NCBI RefSeq assembly: GCF_022601875.1
Contig: NZ_JAKVIP010000006.1
Span: 62,001 to 126,000, forward strand
Length of the DNA stretch: 64,000 nt
Direction: 5' to 3'
Source of the DNA: Chryseobacterium sp. SSA4.19
Lineage (GTDB): Bacteria; Bacteroidota; Bacteroidia; Flavobacteriales; Weeksellaceae
Shown: positions 18,575-29,000 of the stretch, in pieces
Position numbering within the stretch: the first letter of the stretch is position 1
How the letters are laid out: each line of letters begins with the position of its first letter
Translations under genes and position numbers: made by a program
Notes under the pieces: generated by a model
The model's database searches: none
The model's input: the letters and a program-made list of their open reading frames with translations, nothing else
Told to the model about the DNA's origin: nothing

Positions 18575-19663
18575 TTAATTTTTAGTTCCTAAGCGGAAGC
18601 CTTTTGATTCGACCCCGCATCCGCAGTCTGTTAATTGTTGTTTTACGAACTCGTTAAAATAAGGTAATGAAAGTGCTGTATCATCTGTATCTCTGACCTG
18701 TTTTGAATCAATAAGCTTTAAGTCTCCGTATAAATATCTTCCGTACTGCTTATGAACATATTCCGGAAAATGAATATTCATATACTCTTCATAACTTGAA
18801 AGTTGCTGAGAGTTTAGAGTTTTTCGCATAAAATCTGAAAAATCTATATTATAAAGGCTGAAATTTCCAAAATCTTTCTTTCCAGTAGATTCTTCATTTT
18901 TGCGTATATCTATTTTCTTTGATATTTCTTTTAATATCAGCTCTTTTTGTATTTTAGTTAACCCGTTTGAGCCAATATCAATATTTTCAATAAATTTATT
19001 TATTACAAGCGCGGTGTCTTTTGGACAATAATACTCAAAGGAACGGAAGTATGATCTGATTCCTTTTATGATTTGAGAGGATTGTAAGTTTCTTCTCAAA
19101 ACACTTATCTCTTTCTGTAATAAAAAGTCTTCTTGAGAAGCATAATGACTGCTGATTACATCTTCAATATTTGAGTGTATATGATCTTTATCTGTAAGCT
19201 TTGTGTCTTCGATAAGAAGCAAATTAGGAAATGCTCCAGTTGCGGGATAATATTCATCTGTTAAATAACCCACTTTAAGATTCCCTGATGTATTATTCAT
19301 CGTAAGTAAAAGCGAAGCAAATTTGTTTTGAACATTATAATGATCAAAAGACTTATGGTAATCTGATATTACTGAATCAATAAAGTACGTTAAATTATCA
19401 TTATATATTACCAAGAATTTATTCGTATCAATAATCCAAGCTGTCTTATTAGTTTTCGGATTATAATCTACGATATGCACAGGATAAAATACAGCTGATT
19501 TGAAATAGGTTTCCTTATCAACCCATTCAGGCTTTGGAATTCCTTTCAAAGTAGTAGCCCTACACTTACTTTCGAAGTTTTTGTATGCTTTATTCTTTTG
19601 CTGAACAGTTTGTGAATAACTTAAGGAATATAAGAATATTAAGAAAAAAAAATATCGTTTCAT
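18575..19663 (-). CDS. Secreted protein of unknown function in the export operon
   Basis: Starting at ATG 19663 the protein has a clean Sec signal, 'MKRYFFFLIFLYSLSYSQ'; the longer in-frame start (19696) would bury it. The mature 345 residues hold no family I recognise. Visible points are 'KCRATTLKGIPKPEWVDK', 'NKTAWIIDTNKFLVIYND' (strand-rich), 'LLLTMNNTSGNLKVGYLTDE', and a C-terminus 'DCGCGVESKGF' with three close cysteines. Unlike its neighbours it has no GG leader, so it probably reaches the periplasm by Sec and not by the peptidase exporter. It lies 63 nt below an exoprotein gene and 13 nt above the nucleotidyltransferase gene, so co-expression is likely. Self-protection or maturation in the periplasm are possible guesses. 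Confidence 0.65.
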   Translation of the reverse strand: MKRYFFFLIFLYSLSYSQTVQQKNKAYKNFESKCRATTLKGIPKPEWVDKETYFKSAVFYPVHIVDYNPKTNKTAWIIDTNKFLVIYNDNLTYFIDSVISDYHKSFDHYNVQNKFASLLLTMNNTSGNLKVGYLTDEYYPATGAFPNLLLIEDTKLTDKDHIHSNIEDVISSHYASQEDFLLQKEISVLRRNLQSSQIIKGIRSYFRSFEYYCPKDTALVINKFIENIDIGSNGLTKIQKELILKEISKKIDIRKNEESTGKKDFGNFSLYNIDFSDFMRKTLNSQQLSSYEEYMNIHFPEYVHKQYGRYLYGDLKLIDSKQVRDTDDTALSLPYFNEFVKQQLTDCGCGVESKGFRLGTKN

Positions 19664-19726
19664 AAAATAGGTGGGGGTAATAAGATAACGTGACAAAAAT
19701 AATTAGCAACCTTATCTATGGTGAAA

Positions 19727-20494
19727 TTAATGTCCGCAGATGGAACAACCAGAAATATCATTTGTATCTGTTTTGTATTTATTTACAATACTGTTGTTAT
19801 TTAGGCCTGAAATTGCAAATAATGATCCCGTAAAAGTTATAGTAGAAACATTATATGTCTGTACTCCTCCTACCAATGAATCCATATATGTAACTGTACC
19901 AGCACCTGAATCAAACCCTACGATAACAACTTCATGTCCAACCCCACCCCCTTGGTCTATTGTCCCTAAAATAGGATGACCAGCATTTAACTCATTAGCG
20001 ATAGTAATACCATTGGAACCATCGATTATCGTATTCTGAAAAAATGTATTTACAGCCGCCTGCATTTGCGATGTGTTAAGTCCGCCCAAACCAGACATCA
20101 TATCTACAAAATTCTGACCGGCAAATTCAGCGAAATCACTAGAAGTAAGCCCAGTTCCTCCAAAATAATTAGCAACATAATTCAGTGCCATTGTGGCACA
20201 AGTAGCTACGCCTGCAGTTTGCAAGCACATGTGGGTAGGTGCCGATGGTAAACTCCCTTGTCCAGGACCTCCACCTGAACCACCACTACCTCCGCCATAG
20301 TCGCCACCTCCATTGTCCGGATACCATGGATCATTCCCCCACCATCCACCATCATTTCCTCCACCTCCATCCCATGGAATTACAACTTCTGGGATATCAT
20401 GATAATCATACCAATTGCCTCCAATAATTTTTTTTGTTTCGATTGGATTTAGGATTTCAAAACCTATTGTTGAAAAGTTTGTTCTTGTATTCAT
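19727..20494 (-). CDS. GG-leader exoprotein with papain-like (C39-like) domain, copy 1
   Basis: The N-terminus is a bacteriocin-type leader ending 'LNPIETKKIIGG' (cleavage after Gly26), fit for the C39 exporter downstream. A Gly/Trp/Asp/Tyr-rich stretch follows (residues 27-75, 'DGGGGNDGGWWGNDPWYPDN'). Then comes a domain with the papain/C39 order: Gln92, Cys99 ('QTAGVATCATMALNYV'), His ('GGGVGHEVVIVGFDS') and Asp ('VTYMDSL'). It ends 'SGCSICGH'. So it looks like a secreted cysteine-peptidase-like protein carrying its own export leader. Whether it cleaves, is inhibitory or binds peptides is unknown. The first 57 residues after residue 14 are identical to its paralogue, while the catalytic-like domain is diverged. 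Confidence 0.8.
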   Translation of the reverse strand: MNTRTNFSTIGFEILNPIETKKIIGGNWYDYHDIPEVVIPWDGGGGNDGGWWGNDPWYPDNGGGDYGGGSGGSGGGPGQGSLPSAPTHMCLQTAGVATCATMALNYVANYFGGTGLTSSDFAEFAGQNFVDMMSGLGGLNTSQMQAAVNTFFQNTIIDGSNGITIANELNAGHPILGTIDQGGGVGHEVVIVGFDSGAGTVTYMDSLVGGVQTYNVSTITFTGSLFAISGLNNNSIVNKYKTDTNDISGCSICGH

Positions 20495-20832
20495 GCTAAT
20501 TGTTTGTTTGTGTTGGCTATCTTAAAAATTTATTTTCTCTGTTTGATATTTTTATATATTCTTAAATATAATAAACCCGCTGTGCATTTTGATTTATTTT
20601 ATCACTTCTAGTAGATTCTAAAAAATGTATCTAGAAGCTTATAATTTTAAAGATAAATCGGTTCTCAACTATTTTTTATCCACTTTATTAAGAAAAAATA
20701 TCCGAGCTGATGAATCTGATATTTAGATTTTGCAAAATGCACAACGGATATAATAAAATATAATGGAACTGCTTTTAAAAATTCAGTTACTCCAGTAAGT
20801 ATAATTATTTTTAGCAGTCCCGATACTTAATT
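20495..20832. other. Intergenic region between the two exoprotein genes
   Basis: A 338-bp very AT-rich gap. It holds a 15-bp imperfect inverted repeat (20577-20591 with 20733-20747, 14 of 15 paired). It also has a 7-bp inverted repeat CTTCTAG/CTAGAAG (20605-20611, 20631-20637) and the palindrome ATTTTGCAAAAT (20727-20738). I see no consensus sigma-A promoter on the minus strand and no coding frame. Confidence 0.5.
20577..20747. repeat. 15-bp inverted repeat flanking 141 bp
   Basis: CCGCTGTGCATTTTG at 20577-20591 is the reverse complement, with one mismatch, of CAAAATGCACAACGG at 20733-20747. It could be the edges of an invertible segment, of a small degenerate insertion, or of a long-range stem in the operon mRNA. 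Confidence 0.55.
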
Positions 20833-21585
20833 TTATCTTCCGCAAATTGAACATGCAGATGCATCATTAGTATCATTCTTATAATGATTTACCAATGCAT
20901 TATCTTTAACTCCTGTAAGCTGTACAAAATTTCCTACAAAATTAATGTTACTCATATTAGCTGTAGTCATACTTCCTGTCATTGAGTCCATAAAAGATAC
21001 TGTACCATTGGCATTTGCGCCAACAATCACAACAACGTGCCCATCATTTCCACCAGGATTTTCAATAATTCCTATCACGGGGTTTCCTGCACTTGTTGCT
21101 GTAATGATATCTGAAATTCCAAATCCGATTACATTATTATCAAAAACATTCATTACAATATCTGACAGGTCTCCTCCATTCAGTCCGGGTCCATTATTGT
21201 AAGCCATATTGCTGAAGTCTTTACCAGCCATTTCTGCAAAATCGCTAGCAGTCAATCCAGTAGCCCCGAAATGTCCGGCAGCATAAGAAAGAGCATTTGC
21301 AGCGCATGTGTTTGCATTGGTTCCCTGCTTACAAATATGATCCGGAAATGAATCGCCTGAGCCATTACCCGGGCCACTTCCGCTACCTCCGCCATAGTCA
21401 CCACCTCCATTATCCGGATACCATGGATCGTTGCCCCACCAGCCGCCATCATTTCCTCCACCCCCGTCCCACGGGATTACAACTTCTGGAATATCATGAT
21501 AATCATACCAGTTACCACCAATGATTTTTTTTGTTTCAATAGGATTCAGTACTTCTAAATCCAAACCACTTAATTGTGTCTTCAT
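20833..21585 (-). CDS. GG-leader exoprotein with papain-like (C39-like) domain, copy 2
   Basis: Paralogue of the protein at 19727-20494. The leader ends 'LNPIETKKIIGG' with Gly24 at the cut site. The same Gly/Trp/Asp-rich stretch follows, then the papain/C39-type order Gln87, Cys94 ('QGTNANTCAANALSY'), His ('NDGHVVVIVGANA') and Asp ('VSFMDSM'). The end is 'SACSICGR', matching the CSICG of the other copy. Residues 13-69 are identical to residues 15-71 of copy 1, yet the DNA differs at many synonymous sites, so the block is held by selection or older gene conversion. Its ATG overlaps the tolC stop (ATGA), so it is translated with the outer-membrane channel. Confidence 0.8.
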   Translation of the reverse strand: MKTQLSGLDLEVLNPIETKKIIGGNWYDYHDIPEVVIPWDGGGGNDGGWWGNDPWYPDNGGGDYGGGSGSGPGNGSGDSFPDHICKQGTNANTCAANALSYAAGHFGATGLTASDFAEMAGKDFSNMAYNNGPGLNGGDLSDIVMNVFDNNVIGFGISDIITATSAGNPVIGIIENPGGNDGHVVVIVGANANGTVSFMDSMTGSMTTANMSNINFVGNFVQLTGVKDNALVNHYKNDTNDASACSICGR

Positions 21586-22997
21586 AAATTGTTAGTATTA
21601 AGATTAAGTTCTTCTATTCTGAATTTCAATAAATACAGGTTGTTTTTATTCTTTTCGTAATCTACGGTCAAATTTATATTTTCATAAAGCTGGTTATTAA
21701 ATTCTGAAGATGTTATTCTTCCCAATAGCAGAAGATCTTTATAATCGGCTGTCAGCTTGTCTGAAAGGATGATCTGATGTTTTAACACTTCAATTTGCGA
21801 TTTTACATTTAAATAGTAGCTTATCAATTCTTCTATTGATTTTATATGTTCTTCCTCATCTTCTTCCTTCTTTAACTTTAAATTTTCTCTCTCTATCTGA
21901 GCTATAGTTACTTTGTCTTTTGACACACCCCAGTCTAAAATGGGAATTTTAATTCCTAAAGTCAGGAATTGGGTTTGAAGCGGAGTGTGAAACAAATCTG
22001 TTATTTCATTGGCAGAAGAATTTATTCCGATACCTGCCTGAAGATTTAGTGAGATACTTCCTTCTTTTTTTATTTTATTGTAGTTAGCTTCTGCTTTTAA
22101 TTCATTGATCGCCCATTCTAATCCAAATCCATTGCTCTCCAACTTTCCTATAAGTTCCTCTTTATCTAAAGAATATTCAATTTCTTCTACACTCTTCAGT
22201 ACAATAGAATCCTGAAACTCAATACCGCTAACTCTTTCTAATTGATTAAAAAGATTGCTGCACTCGATTGCATTAACCTTTAAATAGCCCTGCAGTCTAC
22301 TGACATTCAGTTCCATTTGAATTACATCAGTCTTGATTGCACGGCCATGTTTGAATTTTTCCGAAATTTCATGTAAAATAGATTTGGATTTTTTAATATT
22401 TTCTATCAATAAAAAGGACTTCAATTGCGCATTTTCAGCATCAATGTATGCTTTGGCAACTTCGTAGCGAATCTTTATTTTGTTCTTAAGATAATCTACC
22501 GAATCTTTTTTCTCAACCAACTTATTAATTTTTCTATCCCATTTGTAACTATTATAACCGTTTATGGGCTGACGGTATGAGAAATTCACCCAATTGCTTG
22601 AAAAATTAGTATAATTATTATTAAAATCCCGAGAGTAATTTATTGAATTAGATAAGTTAATAGTTCCACCTGTGAATGCTAAAACCTGGCTGGTATTTAA
22701 TGTTGCATATGAGTTTAGAAAATTCCGCTCCAAGAATTTAATCGTCCCGTCCGGTTGCGTTACATCAGAAATAGATCTTTGATAAGGTAAAGAAAAGTCA
22801 AGATTCACGTTGGGAAGCAATGACTTTCGAAGAAAACCATTTTCTATTTTTTTTATCTTATATTCATTTTCAGTTATTTTATAAGAATGAGTATTATGAA
22901 TATTAGCGATAAAATAATTTATATCATAGACACTTTGAGAGAATAAACGGATAGAAATAATAAAAAAAATAAAAAGGAGAACCTTTCTTCTTGACAT
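21582..22997 (-). CDS. TolC-family outer-membrane channel of the island exporter
   Basis: First gene of the island operon. A Sec signal ('VLLFIFFIISIRLFSQ') precedes a TolC-like protein of 471 residues with two structural repeats. Strand segments include 'NSYATLNTSQVLAFTGGTIN' and 'QTQFLTLGIKIPILDWGVSK'. Long coiled-coil helices include 'RYEVAKAYIDAENAQLKSF' and 'HIKSIEELISYYLNVKSQIE'. The last part has 'LLLLGRITSSEFNNQLYENI', typical of Bacteroidetes TolC homologues. It should form the outer-membrane exit for the C39 exporter and HlyD adaptor, making the operon a complete type I secretion machine. A strong promoter lies just upstream, and its stop overlaps the start of the second exoprotein gene. 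Confidence 0.9.
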   Translation of the reverse strand: MSRRKVLLFIFFIISIRLFSQSVYDINYFIANIHNTHSYKITENEYKIKKIENGFLRKSLLPNVNLDFSLPYQRSISDVTQPDGTIKFLERNFLNSYATLNTSQVLAFTGGTINLSNSINYSRDFNNNYTNFSSNWVNFSYRQPINGYNSYKWDRKINKLVEKKDSVDYLKNKIKIRYEVAKAYIDAENAQLKSFLLIENIKKSKSILHEISEKFKHGRAIKTDVIQMELNVSRLQGYLKVNAIECSNLFNQLERVSGIEFQDSIVLKSVEEIEYSLDKEELIGKLESNGFGLEWAINELKAEANYNKIKKEGSISLNLQAGIGINSSANEITDLFHTPLQTQFLTLGIKIPILDWGVSKDKVTIAQIERENLKLKKEEDEEEHIKSIEELISYYLNVKSQIEVLKHQIILSDKLTADYKDLLLLGRITSSEFNNQLYENINLTVDYEKNKNNLYLLKFRIEELNLNTNNL

Positions 22998-23014
22998 CAG
23001 TTTTTAGTTTTTCA

Positions 23015-23046
23015 CAAAGATATCAATTATAAGGTACAAAAACAAA
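23015..23046 (-). promoter_or_regulatory. Promoter of the island secretion operon
   Basis: On the minus strand TTTG (23046-23043), a 20-bp spacer and TATCTTTG (23022-23015) match the full consensus, ending about 18 nt before the tolC ATG. It lies inside the island, so the operon carries its own promoter. Confidence 0.75.
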
Positions 23047-23155
23047 AAATATACGATTAACAGGAAATATACGAATATAATTATTTCTAAAATAACAGTT
23101 TATTCTTAAAAAAAAATATTAATATTTACACTAATTTAAAACAACTTCAATATAT

Positions 23156-24547
23156 GACAGTCTCCCACGAAGTGTGTAAGTTAAAAAGTTAGGGTTTGGA
23201 TGTTATAATCTGAGCCTATTTTCAAAAATAAGCATAAATTGGTTAAGAACAATACCTCAATTTTGAATTGGCATGGTCCATTTTTTAGTAGCTTCTTTTA
23301 AAGCGAGATACACTGATTTCATTACGGCATCATCGGTAGGAAAAGACATTTTGTTTTTGGTGTATTTTCGGATTTTCCCGTTGAGATTTTCAATTAAATT
23401 GGTGGGATAAATAATTTTGCGGATTTCTAAAGGAAATTCAGAAAATACGGTCAATTCATCCAAATTGTTTCACCAGGACGCAATAGTATAAGAATATTTA
23501 CTTTCCTATTTTCCTGCAAAATCATTTAGAGCAGCTTCCGCCGCTTGTTTTGTTGGAGCGGTGTAAGTATGTTTCATATCGGCAGAAAATTCTTTTCTGT
23601 CCTTCCAAACTACATATTTGCAGGAATTTCTGATCTGATGAACAACACAAATTTGGGTTTGAGATTCAGGAAAAACAGAACGGATAGTCTGGGTAAATCC
23701 GTTTAAATTATCGGTAGCGGTGATGAGAATATCCTCTACACCACGAGCTTTTAAATCTGTGAGAACGCCCATCCAGAAAGCTGAACTTTCATTTTTTCCA
23801 AGCCACATTCCCAAGACTTCCTTTCTCCCGTCACGGTTTAGTCCAGCAGCCAGATAAATAGTTTTATTAATTACTTTGGAGTTTTCCCATACCTTGAAAA
23901 CAATGCCATCCATCCAAACGATGAGATACAGATCTTCAAGCGGACGGTTCTGCCAGCTCACCACTTCACTGGCAACGGCACCCGTTATTCTGGATATGGT
24001 AGAAGTAGAAACCTCAAAATCATACATCTCTTTAATTTGCTCTTCAATGTCTGATACGCTCATCCCTTTAGCATAAAATGAGATGATAATATTGTCCAAA
24101 CCTTCGATGATGTTATGTCTCTTTGGGACTAATGCAGGCTCAAAACTCCCTTCACGATCTCTTGGAACTTTAATTTCAGATTCTCCAAAAGACGATTTTA
24201 TTTTCTTACTGCCGTGTCCGTTTCGGTAGTTTCCAGTGGTGGATTTCTGATGTTTCTCATTATCCAGATGAGAATCCAACTCTGCATAAAGCATATGTTC
24301 TACTGCTCGTTTGTGCATTGCTTTGAAGAATGATGTTAAATCTTCTCCATTTTTAAAGGATTTGTAAAAATCTTTGTTGTTAAATAAATCTTCTTTGTCG
24401 ATCATAACTATGTAATGGTTAAAAATAATAAAAAGTTATTTGGCTACGCCGAACCACTTCGTTAGGTTTCCGTAAATTTTTTGAGCTATAAGAGCTCAAA
24501 ATTTTCCAGAATAACTTTTTAATTTACACAGTTAGTGAGACACTACC
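23156..24547 (-). mobile_element. Full-length degraded IS256-family element
   Basis: A 1392-bp element framed by imperfect terminal repeats (GACAGTCTCCC... at 23156 and ...GTGAGACACTACC ending 24547), with about 20 of the outer 27 bp alike. The transposase gene runs on the minus strand and is broken. No 8-9 bp target duplication is seen. Its right edge lies one base beyond the rtcB stop codon, and it forms the right boundary of the secretion island, in direct orientation to the deleted copy at 13232-13570. Confidence 0.88.
23203..24405 (-). pseudogene. IS256-family (Mutator-type) transposase, three in-frame stops
   Basis: One reading frame spans 401 codons, the full family length, but has stops at 23506-23508 (TAG), 23470-23472 (TGA) and 23257-23259 (TGA). 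The first and third sit at positions that relatives normally fill with Trp ('NDFAGK[W]ESKYSY', 'TMPIQN[W]GIVLNQF'). DDE residues are recognisable: 'IVWMDGIVFKV', 'ITATDNLNGFTQ' and, past the stops, '[15 protein letters not shown]'. The zinc-like 'CVVHQIRNS' is also intact. No frameshift is needed, so decay has been by point mutation. The 299-residue N-terminal product (23506-24405) lacks the last catalytic Glu and should be inactive. Confidence 0.92.
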
Positions 24548-24548
24548 T

Positions 24549-26021
<1,473 letters not shown>

Positions 26022-26030
26022 TTAGACACC

Positions 26031-29000
26031 ATGCAAAATCTAAATCCGGAAATATTTCAGGCCTTTCAAAACAAACTGAAGACAGGCAACAGAAGAGGCG
26101 TTCATCTCAATGCTATTCCCGGAAGCTCAAGATATAAGTTTGACCTTGCCCGGCTTTCTGAGATCCATAAAAGTCTTCCCGAGCATTTTATCATTCATCT
26201 TCTGACCCAGAAGACGATTAATTTCAAATTCTCAATCCACGATAAGATTTCCGATGAGGTTGCTGAAGCTCCTTTAAAAGACAGGATCTATCTGTCCGAA
26301 GATGTAAGCGAAGAACAGCCTGAACCGATCGGTAAAAACAAGTCAAAGGAACTCGTCCTGGAAAAACTTTCTGCAGGTCTTGAAAACCTTATCTTCCAGA
26401 ATGAAGTTATACAGTCGGAGAAAGGCATCAATTCTTTAGGTTTCGGATTTCCCATCCTCATCAGAAAAGATATGGATGGGCAGATTTCTGCGTCACCCAT
26501 CCTCATCTGGTCGGTCAATATAAAGCCGGTCAATGAACTGAACACCTGGGAAATCAGCAGGACGGAAGATGATCCTATTTATGTAAATGAAGTGCTCATT
26601 AACCACTTGCAGAGTGATTCCGGGATTACGCTGGAACAGATTCCGGAGGAAATGCTTGCCGACGGAAAGATTGATAAACCTGAGCTATTACAGATCTGCC
26701 AGACATTGCTGGACCAGTTGAAAATTTCGCAGAACCTTGATTTTATCCTTAACAATTACGAGGAAATCCCACTCATAAAGTCCAAAGCATCCTATGAAGA
26801 CCAGCTTCAGGACAAAGGAGATGCCGTAATTATTAAATCCGGGGTGTTCTCGATTTTTGAAGTTCAGAAACAGAATATCATTAACGATTATGAATCGCTG
26901 AAAAAAGATTTTAAACCTCTTGAGAATTATATAAAAGAAGACTTTCAGTCCATTACCTCAATTGAGACCGATCCGTCCCAGCAGGCAATTTTAGAATCGT
27001 TAAAATCACAGACCCGAATCCTGATTCAGGGGCCGCCGGGGACAGGGAAAAGCCAGACATTAACTGCTGTTTTGGTTAATGCGTTGGAAAACAGACAAAA
27101 AACAATTGTGGTCTGCGAAAAGCAAACCGCACTGGAAGTTCTGTACAATGCGCTTCATAAACTGGGATTGGAACGTTACTGCATCATGATTAAAGACAGT
27201 GTGTCTGACCGGAAACTGGTGGTGGATGCGGTAAGGAATACGATTGATCCTGCAGACTTTAAGAAACCGGGACAACTTCATTCCGTTCAGCTTTTACAGG
27301 AGCAACTCAGAGCAATTGATAAGCATAAAGCCGCGATCAACAACGTGCATGAAATCCTGAATTCAGATATTCTTCCCGGAAAAAACTGGACAGAGCTCGT
27401 TGGATACCTTCTCGCATTTCAGAAGTCTCATGAAGATGTCGATATACGGGATATCCGGTTCTCCTTTTCAGCAGATGAGGGGAAGGATATTGCATATATT
27501 GTAGAAAAGGGAAAAGAGGTATATCAAGAGTACCGGCCTTTTGAACAAAGATCCTTTATCAATCCTGAAAAGCTGATCCGTGAAAATTTTCATAACAGCC
27601 TTCATCATTTAGATTTTTCTTTTCAGAAGTATGAAAAATTATGGGATGAAATTCAAATGCTCATCGGTCAGTTTAAACCGGTATATGAAGAAAAAAGAAA
27701 AAGGGATTTCAGTCAGAATTTTCAAAAGCTGTCTTCATTAATCGATGAAACAGAAGTCATCACATCCGTGTTATCTCAAAGTTCTGAAGAGTTTCATCCG
27801 GAAATCACCAGCGGTTTTTTCTATAAATTCACGGCATTATTTTCCGCATCAAAGAAAAAAAAGATCAGCAATCAGAAAAAATTGCTGGAGATCAGCGCAT
27901 CCATCAAGCAGATCAGTCTTAATGAATTTTTTCCTTCCATTGAACTGTCGGATAATCTCTGGAATAATAAAAATGAAATTCTGAAGTACCGCCAGAAAAT
28001 ACAAAACCTTCAGGCAGAATTTTCTTCCAAACTGGAGGAACAATTTAATACGGTTGATTTTCTGAATGTATTTGACCCTGTGGTTTCAGGAATAGAGACA
28101 GAGGCAATTGCCCGGCGCATTAAGGAATTAAAAAAATGCATTGTAAATGACCAGTGGGTTAAAGATCTCAATTTCGGGAACACGTATGAATCCTTTGACC
28201 GGTATTTGATTTCAGTGTTAGACCGTTACCGATCTTACAGGAATGATCCGGACAATCCTTTGTCAGCTGAATACAACTGGTTCTATTTTTATCAGCCGCT
28301 CAGTACTTTTCAAAAAAAAGTATTGGAAAAATTATATCCGGTCAATAACTGGAGATCTTCTTTTTATTCAGCTTATTTCCCTTTGCTGCTCAATCATTCT
28401 GCTGATCCGAAGCTTAATTTTAATGAAAGAAATTACGAAGAAATCTCCAAACAGATTAAACAATATGGCTTTTCTCAGAAGGATTTCATTCAATATTTCT
28501 GGAATGAGTCACGGCAGAATGCTGTAAAGCAGTTTGAGCAGAGGAATAAAGAAGTTACAGTAGCCAACTTATATAATAAAAGAAGCAGTACAAACCATAA
28601 AAGACTGACTTTACGGCAAATGGTTCAGAAAGATACAGATCTGTTTACCAGCTTCTTCCCGATTATTCTTATTACTCCAGATGCCTGCAGCAATCTTTTC
28701 CAGGGAAAAAATTTCTACTTTGACCATGTTATTTTTGATGAAGCCAGCCAGCTGAAACTGGAAGACAATCTTCCTGCAATGCTGAAGGGGAAAAATATCA
28801 TTATTGCCGGTGACGAACATCAGATGCCGCCTTCAAATTATTTCAGCAAAGTTTTTGAGGGCATCATTGAAGATGAAGACGATATGGAAGCTGAAAATGA
28901 TGTGGTTACCTATAAGAATGCTTTGCTGAACATCGAATCGCTGTTGGATTATGCTGCTGAAAGCCACTTTGAAAAGAATCATCTTGATTTTCATTACCGT

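Noticed and set aside
21365..21480. CRISPR-like or tandem repeat in the exoprotein genes
   Set aside because: The repetitive look comes from Gly-rich codons in two coding sequences; there are no regular spacers.
23156..24547. Stop-codon recoding (UGA/UAG read as Trp) to explain the IS256 frame
   Set aside because: Neighbouring genes use TGG for Trp and terminate at TAA, TGA and TAG in normal places; mutation of a dead IS explains the stops without recoding.
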